Assembly (NCBI GenBank): GCA_021777555.1
Contig: JAJYDK010000003.1
Coordinates: 1-64,000 of the forward strand
Direction: 5' to 3'
From: Pseudomonadota bacterium
GTDB taxonomy: Bacteria > Pseudomonadota > Gammaproteobacteria > Steroidobacterales > Steroidobacteraceae
DNA length: 64,000 nt
The position numbers and the translations under genes are program-made. Below the pieces are notes generated by a model. That model was not told where the DNA came from, ran no database searches, and was given only the letters and a program-made list of their open reading frames with translations. Shown one piece after another: positions 51,567 through 60,077 of this stretch. Numbering within the stretch: the first letter of the stretch is position 1; the number at the start of each line of letters is the position of its first letter.

Positions 51567-54074
51567 ATGCGCCGAAAAGCCGGCACTCTGTCGACGTTGA
51601 TGCTCTGCGTGCCTCTGGCCGGGGTCACACTCGCGGCCGAGGCCGCCGCCTATCACTTCGCGCTTCCGGCGCAGTCGCTCGCCGACTCGCTGCGCGCCGT
51701 GGGCGGCCAGGCGAAGCTCAACATTGTGTTCAATCCGGCTCTGGTGCGCGGCCGCAAAGCTCCGGCCCTGACTGCCGATCTCACCACCCGACAGGCCCTG
51801 TCACGACTGCTGGCGGGCACGGGATTCCGATACCGGTTCGTCAATGACAGCACGATCATCGTGTCCCGCAGCGGTAAGACGGCCGAGGATCCCAGGCCGA
51901 AGGCCTCCGGCGCGGCACCGGACCCGGCCCCCCGACGCACGGCGGCGCCCCTGAATGCGGCCCTGCAGCAAATCGTAGTCGAGGCGCGGTTCATCTCCAA
52001 GGCGGGCTCGAGCGCCATGAAGATGAACCTGCCGGCGCGCGATACGCCATTTTCCATCTCGACGTACAGCCAGAGCTTCATGCATGCGGTCGAGGCGCAA
52101 CAGGTGTCCTCGCTCTATCCATACATGACCGGCATCCAAAGCGCGGGCATAACGGGTTACGACATCGTATTCCGCGGCTTCACCAGCGGCGCCAATGATA
52201 TCAACTCCATCCTGGTGGACGGCCTGCCGGGCCTCGCCACGCGCTTCGGCTCGCCGCCCACCATCGGCGTGCAGCGCATCGACGTGGTGCGCGGTCCCGC
52301 CTCGGTCATCAATGGGCAGGAAGAGCCCGGCGGGTTCATCAACCTGGTCACGAAGAAGCCGCAGGCACAGCCGCTCTACGAGCTCTCCGCCACGGCCACG
52401 GGCTACGACGGTCATGGGATCGGTATCAGCGACAAGCCGGGGTTCGATCTCGGTGCGGATGCCACCGGTCCGATCGCCGGCAACGATCACTTTCTGTACC
52501 GCCTCATCGTCGACGACATGAACAAGGACACGTTCAGGACCGACAGCTACGACCGCAACGTGTTCATCGCGCCGAGCTTCACCTGGCGGATCTCTGATCA
52601 CACGAAGTTCACGCTGGCCTACCAGTATCAGCACCTGCGTTTCAGCTACGACACCTACCTCGTGTCGCCGGCCAACAGCATCTACCTGGTGGCGCCCATC
52701 ACCACCCGCTACCAGCAGCCGAGCGATTACGAGACAGAGCGTGGCAGCGTCCTCAGCTCCTTCTTCTCGCACACGTTCGCCAACGGGTTCTCCTTGCACA
52801 TCGCCACCCGGGATGTCTGGCACACGGATCAGGCACACGGCTTCGACGTGGTGGCGATCCAGAAGAACCTTCAGGACGTATCGCGCCGCGCACGCGGGCA
52901 GATCAACCGAAGGAGCAATCACTACATCGACGCCCACCTGCTGATGCCGCTCGACTGGCATGGCATCAAGCAGCAGCTGCTCGTCGGGGCGACCGACGGG
53001 AGATCCATGGCCGATGAGAACAGACTGCAGTTCTACAATGCGCCGACCAGCGGCCCGGATTCTCTGAACATCGGCATCTACAACCCGGATTACAACGGAG
53101 TCCCGGCGTTGTCGAGCCTGCCGTTGTTCGCCAAGGGGCAGGGCAAGGATCTCTCCGACCGCTACAGCGTCACCGAGGAATTCGGCGCCTATCTGGCCGA
53201 CATGATCACCTTCTCGGCCCACTGGAAGGGCAGCGTGGGATTGCGCTACACGCGCGACAAGCAGTGGACGGAAGGTGAGCCGACGCCCGGTACCGCCGGC
53301 TCTCCCGAGGTGGTCAAGAGCAATCACAAGGTGCTGCCGATGGGCGGCATCGTCTACCAGCCGGACAAGCACTGGAGCCTCTACGCGAGCTACGCCACCT
53401 CGTACGTGCCACCCTCGCCGACCGCCGTCGATATCAATGGTGTCAACAGTTTCGCGCCGACGTCAGCCACGCAGTATGAGGTCGGAGAGAAGGACAGCTT
53501 TCTGCATGGCCGTCTGAGCTCGACGCTGGCGCTGTACCGGATCGATGAGACCAATACCCTGGAGTCCTTTCCCAGCAAGAACGGCACCTACTATGCACAG
53601 ATCGGCTCGGCCCAATCGAAGGGCGCGGAGTTCGAGATCAACGCCCGACCGCTGCGCAGCTGGCAGCTGACCGCGGGGGCGGCCTACACGAACGCGCGGG
53701 TCACCGCATCGTCGATCCCGGAGCAGGTGGGCGCACGCGAGCCGAATGTGCCCGTGATGGCCGAGCACCTGTGGTCCCGGTACCAGTTCACGACCCGCGG
53801 GCTGCGTGGCCTCGGCTGGGGTCTGGGAATCATCCACAATGGCGAGCGCCAGGGCTTTCTGCCGAAGGGCACGGCGCCTGTTCTGCAGTTGCCGGCCTAT
53901 ACGCGCTTCGACACGGCGATCTATTACGACGTCGGCGAATACACCTTTACCTTCAAGGTCACGAATCTGTTCGACAAGACCTATTACGAGAGCTCCGGCT
54001 TCAACGGCTATATCAATCTGCTGCCGGGCGCGCCGCGGATGTTCACCCTGTCGGCGCGGGCGTACCTGCAATGA
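51567..54074 (+). CDS. TonB-dependent siderophore-type receptor with STN signalling domain
   Basis: An 835 aa receptor. ATG 51567 follows GAGGGGGGGG, the same G-run ribosome binding site style as the receptor at 45584. After the signal peptide (ending LAAEAAA) comes a complete STN domain (residues ~29-95: YHFALPAQSLADSLRAVGG...NDSTIIVS) that should talk to FecR. The plug contains FRGFTSGANDINSILVDGLPGLA and RIDVVRGPASVINGQEEPGGFINLVTKKP, read in the FpvA/FhuE style. The barrel ends MFTLSARAYLQ (no terminal Phe). The stop overlaps the PstS-like gene (ATGA). It is a transducer receptor; the ligand is unknown. Confidence 0.94.
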   Translation: MRRKAGTLSTLMLCVPLAGVTLAAEAAAYHFALPAQSLADSLRAVGGQAKLNIVFNPALVRGRKAPALTADLTTRQALSRLLAGTGFRYRFVNDSTIIVSRSGKTAEDPRPKASGAAPDPAPRRTAAPLNAALQQIVVEARFISKAGSSAMKMNLPARDTPFSISTYSQSFMHAVEAQQVSSLYPYMTGIQSAGITGYDIVFRGFTSGANDINSILVDGLPGLATRFGSPPTIGVQRIDVVRGPASVINGQEEPGGFINLVTKKPQAQPLYELSATATGYDGHGIGISDKPGFDLGADATGPIAGNDHFLYRLIVDDMNKDTFRTDSYDRNVFIAPSFTWRISDHTKFTLAYQYQHLRFSYDTYLVSPANSIYLVAPITTRYQQPSDYETERGSVLSSFFSHTFANGFSLHIATRDVWHTDQAHGFDVVAIQKNLQDVSRRARGQINRRSNHYIDAHLLMPLDWHGIKQQLLVGATDGRSMADENRLQFYNAPTSGPDSLNIGIYNPDYNGVPALSSLPLFAKGQGKDLSDRYSVTEEFGAYLADMITFSAHWKGSVGLRYTRDKQWTEGEPTPGTAGSPEVVKSNHKVLPMGGIVYQPDKHWSLYASYATSYVPPSPTAVDINGVNSFAPTSATQYEVGEKDSFLHGRLSSTLALYRIDETNTLESFPSKNGTYYAQIGSAQSKGAEFEINARPLRSWQLTAGAAYTNARVTASSIPEQVGAREPNVPVMAEHLWSRYQFTTRGLRGLGWGLGIIHNGERQGFLPKGTAPVLQLPAYTRFDTAIYYDVGEYTFTFKVTNLFDKTYYESSGFNGYINLLPGAPRMFTLSARAYLQ

Positions 54075-55255
54075 GGAACAGGATCCCGCATGGCGGGTCA
54101 TCAGGGCGCCGCGCCGTCCTGGTCGCGATGACGGCCCTGACACCCCTGGGTGCGTTCGCCGCCGGCGGCGCCCCGGCGACGGTCGAATGGCAGGTGCCCG
54201 TGCAGGCAACGCATGCGCCGCAGTCCAAGGCGCAGGACCTCGAGGGGATGCGCGTCGGACGCGCGTTGCCCACGCCGGAAGTGCTGCAGCCGACGCTCGA
54301 TCCGGCGCTCGTGAGCTTCGAGCCGCGGTACGGTGCGAACCTCACCGGAACGCTGCGTCTCATGGGCTCGGACGTGCTGCCGAAGCTCGTTCGCTCCTGG
54401 GTGCGGACCTTCTCGAGATACTACCCCCACGTGCGCGTCGTCTTCGGACCGCCCTTCGAGGGGAGCGATGCCGCCCAGGCGTTGATTGCAGGCCGGGTGG
54501 ATATCGCGTTCGTATCGCGGGAGCTGAAGCCCACCGATGTCAGCTCCTTCCACGCGAAGCACGGCTACGACCCCACCAGCGTGCCAGTCTCGGGTGGCTC
54601 GTGGCGCCAGTTCGGCTTCCTGGACGCCGTGACCATCATCGTCAACAAGAGCAACCCCGTTCGTCAACTGACGATCGATCAGCTCGATGCGGTGTTCTCC
54701 CGCTCTCATCTGCGCGGTGACCGTCCGGCGGTCACCTGGGGACAGCTGGGTGCGAGAGGCGCGTGGGCCGAGAAGCCCGTGCACGTGTACGCTCTGAAGC
54801 CCTGGGGCGGCTACGAGGAGTTCGTGCGGGAACGCGTCCTCGATTTCGGAGGCAAGCGCGGGCATTGGCGCGACGATCTGCATTTCGACAAGCTGGTGTT
54901 CCCGATCGCGGGGCGTGTAGCCGCGGATCCGGACGGCATCGGCATTACGGGACTCGCCTTCCTGGACGCACCGGTCAAGGTGTTGGCGGTGGGCGAGGGT
55001 GCCGATGTCGTGTCCCCCACCTTCACCAACGTGGCGCTCGGCAGGTACCCCCTGAGCCGATTGGTCTACGGTAACGTCAATCGGCGGCCCGGACGGCCAT
55101 TGCCGCCGGTCGTGCAGGAGTTCCTCCGTCTCATCCTGAGCCGCCAAGGCCAGCTCGATGTACGGCGCGAGGGCATCTTCCTGCCGCTGCGCGAATTCCA
55201 GGTGAATGCCGCGGAGCGCATTGCCCGTCTTCCGGCGAGGAGAGCGCAGCGATGA
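54071..55255 (+). CDS. PstS-like periplasmic phosphate/oxyanion-binding protein
   Basis: A 394 aa exported protein (signal about residues 1-36). A PBP-like fold starts near residue 95: LTGTLRLMGSDVLPKLVRSWVRTFSRYYPHVRVVF, then DAAQALIAGRVDIAFVSRELKPTD, VTIIVNKSNPVRQLTIDQLDAVFSR and GIGITGLAFLDAPVKVLAVG. These match the PstS order; the GSD in place of the usual GST at the anion site is a change. About 60 extra residues precede the domain. No PstCAB genes are nearby, so it probably captures a ligand delivered by the receptor rather than serving a local ABC importer. Coupled by ATGA overlaps on both sides. Confidence 0.85.
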   Translation: MRNRIPHGGSSGRRAVLVAMTALTPLGAFAAGGAPATVEWQVPVQATHAPQSKAQDLEGMRVGRALPTPEVLQPTLDPALVSFEPRYGANLTGTLRLMGSDVLPKLVRSWVRTFSRYYPHVRVVFGPPFEGSDAAQALIAGRVDIAFVSRELKPTDVSSFHAKHGYDPTSVPVSGGSWRQFGFLDAVTIIVNKSNPVRQLTIDQLDAVFSRSHLRGDRPAVTWGQLGARGAWAEKPVHVYALKPWGGYEEFVRERVLDFGGKRGHWRDDLHFDKLVFPIAGRVAADPDGIGITGLAFLDAPVKVLAVGEGADVVSPTFTNVALGRYPLSRLVYGNVNRRPGRPLPPVVQEFLRLILSRQGQLDVRREGIFLPLREFQVNAAERIARLPARRAQR

Positions 55256-56292
55256 GCAGAGTGAGGCGAGGGGCAACCGGAATCAGGCGCGGGGCGGTCC
55301 TGGCGGGACTCGCCGCGCTGGCAGGCGTGCTCGGCGCCTCCGCCTCGACCTCTCCGGTTCAGGTGCTGCAGCGGATTGCGGTCGGCGGCACAGGTCAGGT
55401 AAGGGCTCTCGCCGCCGGGCCCCAGGCCAAACACGTGTATGCGGCGGTGGGCGAGGAGATTCGCAGCTTCGATGACCTGGGCAAGGCCGCATCGACTGTG
55501 AAACTGCGCGGCGTCGTGACCGGACTGGCCGCTGGAGCGGGTGATACGCTCTATGCGGTGGTGAGGGCGCCTGCGCGCCTGGTGATCCTCGGTGTGCGCC
55601 CCCTGCATGTCGTCACCTCGGTCGCGCTGCCTGCGGGGGCCCCGTCCGGTGTGTTCTTCGATTCGATCGCGAATCAGCTGTTCGTCGCAAGCCGGTCCGG
55701 ACATTCGGTGACTCGCCTCGAGCCGAAGACCGGCCGGCGTCTCGGTGTCGCGCGGATGCCGGGCATGTTGGCACAGATGGCGGCCAATGGGCGGGGCACG
55801 CTTTACGTCGTCAACGGCGCCCGCGATTCCCTCGATGTCGTCAGCGCGGACAAGATGACGCTCTCCGGACAGATCCCGCTGCCCGGATGCCGCGCGCCAT
55901 CCGGCCTCGCCATGGACCCCCTGGGACGCCGGCTGTTCGTCGGCTGCGGCAATGGCCATGCGCTGATCGTAGACGCGGACCTGGGCTTCACGTTCGTGAA
56001 ACTGCCCATCCAGCAATCCGATGCCCTGCAGATGGCGTTTGCGTTCCACCCCTTCGGCCCGTCCGGATGGAAGGGCGGAGTTTTCATCGCCGGCGGCGAG
56101 GCGTTGCACACCATCCGCATGTACGCGTTCGTTCACTATGCCAACGGCGGCAAGCTGGCGCTACCGGGCACCGTGAGCGCTCTGGCCCTGAACCCGGCGG
56201 CGGGTGAGCTCTGGGTGGCGATCGCGTCGGCTGCGGGCGCGGGAGGCGAGCTTCTTGCGCTGGGGCAGTCTGGTATGGGGGGTGCACGGTGA
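55252..56292 (+). CDS. exported beta-propeller-like protein (YncE/40-residue repeat type)
   Basis: A 346 aa protein with a signal peptide (about residues 1-31, LGASAS). The rest is a series of roughly 40-residue blade-like units with the pattern 'hhhhhhGphL(Y/F)V': KHVYAAVGEEIRSFDD, DTLYAVVRAPARLVIL, NQLFVASRSGHSVTRL, GTLYVVNGARDSLDVVS, RRLFVGCGNGHALIVDAD and GGVFIAGGEALHTIRM. A six- or seven-bladed propeller is inferred. No catalytic residue is recognised. Cysteines in PGCRAPS and VGCGNGH could pair. It overlaps both neighbours by 4 bp. The role is probably binding or scaffolding in the receptor operon. Confidence 0.75.
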   Translation: MSRVRRGATGIRRGAVLAGLAALAGVLGASASTSPVQVLQRIAVGGTGQVRALAAGPQAKHVYAAVGEEIRSFDDLGKAASTVKLRGVVTGLAAGAGDTLYAVVRAPARLVILGVRPLHVVTSVALPAGAPSGVFFDSIANQLFVASRSGHSVTRLEPKTGRRLGVARMPGMLAQMAANGRGTLYVVNGARDSLDVVSADKMTLSGQIPLPGCRAPSGLAMDPLGRRLFVGCGNGHALIVDADLGFTFVKLPIQQSDALQMAFAFHPFGPSGWKGGVFIAGGEALHTIRMYAFVHYANGGKLALPGTVSALALNPAAGELWVAIASAAGAGGELLALGQSGMGGAR

Positions 56293-57800
56293 AAGGTCTC
56301 ATGACTCGCCTGCGGGCGATGGGCGTTTGTGCGGCGCTGGCCATCGCACTGGTGTGGCCCGCGGCCCGTGCCGCACTCGCCCCCTGGACGGCGCTCAAGG
56401 GCAAGACCGTTCTGCTCGTAACCGGTGGCGCCGACAGCCCCAGGCCCAACGACGATGCGCGAGTGGCCCGGCACCTGCGCAAGCTGGGGTTCGTGGTGCG
56501 GACGGTGGATGCGAGCGCGCCGGCCTCCGATGCCGATGGCGCGAGCCTGATCGTGCTCTCTTCGACCGCGGACGCGCATGAGCTTGGCGACAAGTATGCG
56601 CAAGCTCCCGTGCCGATCTTTACCTGGAATACCTACGACTATCCCAATCTCGGTCTCACCGGACCCGTGTTGCATCGCGATTACGAGGTCATCGATCCGA
56701 TACAGCATTATGCTGACAGCTTCGCGGTGTTGTACGCGTATGGCGCCAACATCACGTCCGAGATCAGTCGGTCCGTGGGTCTGAAGCCGCAGCTGTTCGG
56801 CACTCTTTATCTCGAGCCGCAGACCGCCGGCTGGGGGCGGCCCGGTCCTGGCGGCACGGTGATCGCGGATTTCTTCGGTTCACGGACACATGCGGCGGTG
56901 TTCACCTATGAGCGTGACGCCACTCTGGCCGACGGCCGGGCGGCTCCGGCGCGCCGCGTCGCGTTTTATCTCGGGAGCGATGACTTCCACCTGCTGACCG
57001 CGGTGCATGGGCCGGCGGCGAGGAGTGCTCACCTGCGCAGCTGGGCGATCGGTCTGAAGCTGTTCGATGCGGCATTGCGCTGGGCGATTTCCTCGCCGCC
57101 GCCCGATCCGGCATACGACCCAGCGGCGCTCGATGCGAGGATTCGCCATGTCGCGCCCGGCAAGAGGGTGCTGTTCGTCGAGCGCGTCCACGGCGGTGAG
57201 GGACACCGCTCGGATGCCGCCATCGTGGCGCATTTGCGCAGTCTCGGCTTCACGGTGCGCGTCGCCGATCAGATGGACCCGCAAAGCCGCGCACGCGGCA
57301 TGAGTCTGGTGATCATTTCCGGAACCTGCTCGAAGTGGAAGCTCGCGAACAAGTACGACGACGTACGAGTTCCACTCCTCTCGCTGGAGGGTCTGCTCTC
57401 GGACTCGCTGCATTTCACCGGCCGGGAACGCTATCGGGATTACGGTGAGCACGGGGAGCTGCTCGAGAGCGATGATCCGCCGGAGAACTATCTCGACATC
57501 GTCGGTGCCTGGAACCCCATGGCCGGGGGACTGAAGCCGGGGCTGGTGAAGTTCACCCATCATCCCGGGGTGCTCAAATGGGCCTGGCCGCTGCCGGATG
57601 CCACGGTGATCGCCACCCTGCCCGGGGAGCCGCGCGAAGACGCCATCTTCGGCTACCCGAAGGGCTCGCGCATGGCCGGCGGATTCATCGCGCCGGCCCG
57701 GCGGGCGCTGCTGCCGTTCGATAATCCGACCTTTGACGATCTGACCCCTCAGGGCAGGGCGCTGTTCGATTCAGTGGTGCTATGGACGATCGGCGGGTAG
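56289..57800 (+). CDS. secreted protein of two tandem ThuA-like (GATase-1-fold) domains
   Basis: A 503 aa protein with GTG start (56289) inside the previous stop (GTGA). Signal peptide about residues 1-28 (RAALA). The body is an internal duplication. Repeat 1 (~37-270) has GKTVLLVTGGADSPRPNDDARVARHLRKLGFVVRTVD, IVLSSTADAHELGDKYAQAPVPIF and a final LFDAALRWA. Repeat 2 (~290-503) has GKRVLFVERVHGGEGHRSDAAIVAHLRSLGFTVRVAD, VIISGTCSKWKLANKYDDVRVPLL and LFDSVVLWTIGG. The arrangement suggests a ThuA/flavodoxin-like fold, but no enzyme motif is evident, so function is not assigned. It is the last gene of the tightly overlapping receptor operon. Confidence 0.7.
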   Translation: MKGLMTRLRAMGVCAALAIALVWPAARAALAPWTALKGKTVLLVTGGADSPRPNDDARVARHLRKLGFVVRTVDASAPASDADGASLIVLSSTADAHELGDKYAQAPVPIFTWNTYDYPNLGLTGPVLHRDYEVIDPIQHYADSFAVLYAYGANITSEISRSVGLKPQLFGTLYLEPQTAGWGRPGPGGTVIADFFGSRTHAAVFTYERDATLADGRAAPARRVAFYLGSDDFHLLTAVHGPAARSAHLRSWAIGLKLFDAALRWAISSPPPDPAYDPAALDARIRHVAPGKRVLFVERVHGGEGHRSDAAIVAHLRSLGFTVRVADQMDPQSRARGMSLVIISGTCSKWKLANKYDDVRVPLLSLEGLLSDSLHFTGRERYRDYGEHGELLESDDPPENYLDIVGAWNPMAGGLKPGLVKFTHHPGVLKWAWPLPDATVIATLPGEPREDAIFGYPKGSRMAGGFIAPARRALLPFDNPTFDDLTPQGRALFDSVVLWTIGG

Positions 57801-57827
57801 CGCGGGCGCCTGCCGGCGGACGGCCGT

Positions 57828-57845
57828 ATACTGTCCGGACAGTAT
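57828..57845. promoter_or_regulatory. perfect 18 bp palindrome upstream of the two-component system
   Basis: ATACTGTCC/GGACAGTAT is a perfect dyad with no spacer, 48 bp upstream of the response-regulator ATG and 27 bp after the previous stop. Its position fits an operator. It may also overlap a -10-like GTATACT. An autoregulatory site for the response regulator is one possibility. Confidence 0.55.
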
Positions 57846-57892
57846 CCGCAGGGGCCCTCATTGGTGAGGCCAGTCCCGCGGGACCCTCGCCC

Positions 57893-58558
57893 ATGAAAAT
57901 CCTGATCGTCGAAGACCAGCCGCGCCTTGCGCAACTGCTCAAGCAGGGGCTTGCGGAACGTGCCTATACCGTGAGCTGCGCCGACAGCTGCCGCGCCGCG
58001 CGGGATGCGCTGTGCGATGCCGCCTATGACCTCATCATCCTCGATCTGGGGCTGCCGGACGGGGATGGTCTCGACCTGTTGCGCGAGTGGCGGCGCAACG
58101 GATTCAAGGAGCCGGTGCTGATCCTGAGCGCACGCGATTCGGTGCAGGACCGGGTCAGGGGTCTGGACCTCGGTGCCGACGATTACCTGCCCAAGCCTTT
58201 CAGCTTCGAGGAACTGCTCGCCCGGGTCCGCTCGCAGCTGCGCCGCCAGTCGGAAGTCAAGGACACCGTCATCGAGTACCGTGGCATCCGGCTCGATCTG
58301 CTCAACCAGACGGCGCACCTGCACGGCCAGCCCGTGGATCTCACCCGGCGCGAGTTCGCGCTCCTGGAGATCTTCATGCAGAACCCGGGCCGGATTCTCG
58401 CCCGTACCCTGATCTCGGAGAAGATCTGGGCCTCCAACTACGACGTCGACACCAATCTGCTCGATGTCTACATGAGTCGGCTGCGCGCCAAGCTCGAGAA
58501 GAGCCAGGACAAGGCGTTCTTCAAGACCGTGCGTGGCGTCGGCTACCAGCTGCTCTGA
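57893..58558 (+). CDS. OmpR-family two-component response regulator
   Basis: A 221 aa regulator. The receiver has the acidic pair E7-D8, phospho-acceptor D51 (LIILDLGLPDGDG), the Ser switch in LILSARDS and Lys in DDYLPKPF. A C-terminal OmpR winged helix follows (HGQPVDLTRREFALLEIFMQNPGRILART...TNLLDVYMSRLRAKLE...VRGVGYQLL). It resembles the CusR/QseB subgroup. ATG 57893 is used; the frame extends upstream to 57782 but lacks receiver sequence there. The stop overlaps the kinase ATG (TGATG). An 18 bp palindrome lies upstream. Confidence 0.95.
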   Translation: MKILIVEDQPRLAQLLKQGLAERAYTVSCADSCRAARDALCDAAYDLIILDLGLPDGDGLDLLREWRRNGFKEPVLILSARDSVQDRVRGLDLGADDYLPKPFSFEELLARVRSQLRRQSEVKDTVIEYRGIRLDLLNQTAHLHGQPVDLTRREFALLEIFMQNPGRILARTLISEKIWASNYDVDTNLLDVYMSRLRAKLEKSQDKAFFKTVRGVGYQLL

Positions 58559-59997
58559 TGCTGCGATCCATCAGCCTGCGGCTGGCCGCCTGGTACGCTC
58601 TCGCGGCGACCATCACGCTCGCGGGTCTGTTCGTCGTCGGCTACCAGCTGCTCGAGAGCTATCTCGTCCACGGACTCGACCAGCTCAATACGGCCGAGTA
58701 CGAGCAGATCCGCGCCCGCCTGGGGCCGAACTACCAGTCGCTCACCGCGTCCGATATCAACCAGAGGATCCGGGCGACGACCAAGTACGCCTCGGTTCTC
58801 TTCTACATAGAGGTTGATGAGCCCGGCCGGGGCGTGGTTTTCTATTCCAACAACCTGGACGGCCGTCCGCTGCCGGACGTGCCGCACCTGCATCGATTCG
58901 ACGGGACGATGCCCAATATCGGCCGGTTGCGCCTGGCGGAGTTCATCCTGCGGCCTCTCGATATCACCATCGCCTCCTCCTCCGAGCAGGTCTACAAGGA
59001 CATGGATGGCTACGTCGAGGTCTGCTCGGGTCTGCTGGGCGCGATGCTCTGCGTGAGCACCCTCATCGGCTTCGCCCTGAGCCGCATGGCGCTCAAGCCC
59101 GTACGCCTGATCCGCGAGACCGCCCTGCGCATCGGCTCGGACAACCTGAGCGAGCGTATCCCGGTCTCCGGGGTGAAGGACGAGATTTCCGAGCTCGGGC
59201 GTCTGCTCAACCAGATGTTCGATCGCCTGGAGTATTCCTTCAAGGAGATCCGCCGCTTCACGGCGGAGGCCTCGCATGAGCTCAAGACGCCTCTATCGCT
59301 GATCCGCCTGCAGGCCGAGAAGCTGTTGGTGAAGGGGAAGCTGTCGCCCGCGGATGAGGAAGCGGTGCAGATGCAACTCGAGGAGCTGGCGCGCCTGAAC
59401 CACATCATCGAGGAGCTGCTGTTCCTGTCCCGTGCCGAAGCGAGAGCCATCACTCTCATATTGAAGCCGCAGCAGCCGAGCCGTTTCCTGAGTGTCTTTG
59501 CACAGGATGCGCGCGTACTGGCCGAGCACCATGGGCGGCGCTTCGAGCTGCAGTGTGACGGAGAGGGCCCGGCCGCCTTCGAGGCCCAGCGCATCCGCCA
59601 GGTGCTGCTCAATCTGCTGGTCAATGCCCTGCATGCCTCGCCGCCTCAAGGGGTCGTGACGCTGCGCTCGAGCGTTTCGGCGAGCCATTGGCGCGTCAGT
59701 CTCGAGGATCAGGGCCCTGGGTTGCCTCCGGGCGACCGGGATCGGATCTTCGAGCGCTTCGTGCGGCTCGGCAAACGCACTGCGGATGAGCAGGGCAGTG
59801 GTCTCGGGCTGGCCATCTGCCGCAGCATCATCGCCTTGCATCGCGGGCGCATTTGGGCCGAGGCCGCCTCGGAAGCGGGCGGCCTGAAAGTGGTGTTCGA
59901 AATTCCGACCAGCGATCCCCCCGCCGCGGCCTCGGGGCCATCCAGCGCGGCTGCGCGGACCCAGGTCCCGACGATCCCGAAGGTGGCGGGTACCTGA
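58558..59997 (+). CDS. two-component sensor histidine kinase
   Basis: A 479 aa membrane kinase. TM1 is about residues 10-30. A periplasmic sensor of about 130 residues follows (LDQLNTAEYEQIRARLG...IASSSEQVYKDM). TM2 (~155-180), a HAMP linker (LSRMALKPVRLIRETALRIG) and the H-box EASHELKTPLSLIR (H240) come next. The ATPase domain has N-box LLNLLVNALHAS, G1 EDQGPGLP and G2 GSGLGLAICRSI. A Pro/Ala/Ser-rich tail of about 25 residues ends the protein. Its start overlaps the response-regulator stop by one base. The signal is unknown; position after the receptor operon suggests an envelope- or substrate-related cue. Confidence 0.95.
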   Translation: MLRSISLRLAAWYALAATITLAGLFVVGYQLLESYLVHGLDQLNTAEYEQIRARLGPNYQSLTASDINQRIRATTKYASVLFYIEVDEPGRGVVFYSNNLDGRPLPDVPHLHRFDGTMPNIGRLRLAEFILRPLDITIASSSEQVYKDMDGYVEVCSGLLGAMLCVSTLIGFALSRMALKPVRLIRETALRIGSDNLSERIPVSGVKDEISELGRLLNQMFDRLEYSFKEIRRFTAEASHELKTPLSLIRLQAEKLLVKGKLSPADEEAVQMQLEELARLNHIIEELLFLSRAEARAITLILKPQQPSRFLSVFAQDARVLAEHHGRRFELQCDGEGPAAFEAQRIRQVLLNLLVNALHASPPQGVVTLRSSVSASHWRVSLEDQGPGLPPGDRDRIFERFVRLGKRTADEQGSGLGLAICRSIIALHRGRIWAEAASEAGGLKVVFEIPTSDPPAAASGPSSAAARTQVPTIPKVAGT

Positions 59998-60077
59998 GCA
60001 TGCTCCGGGGCCGCCGGCCCGGCCGGGGTTCCCTCATTTGCTATCCTGCGGTTCTGCGCCGACAGCGGGAGGGTCTC

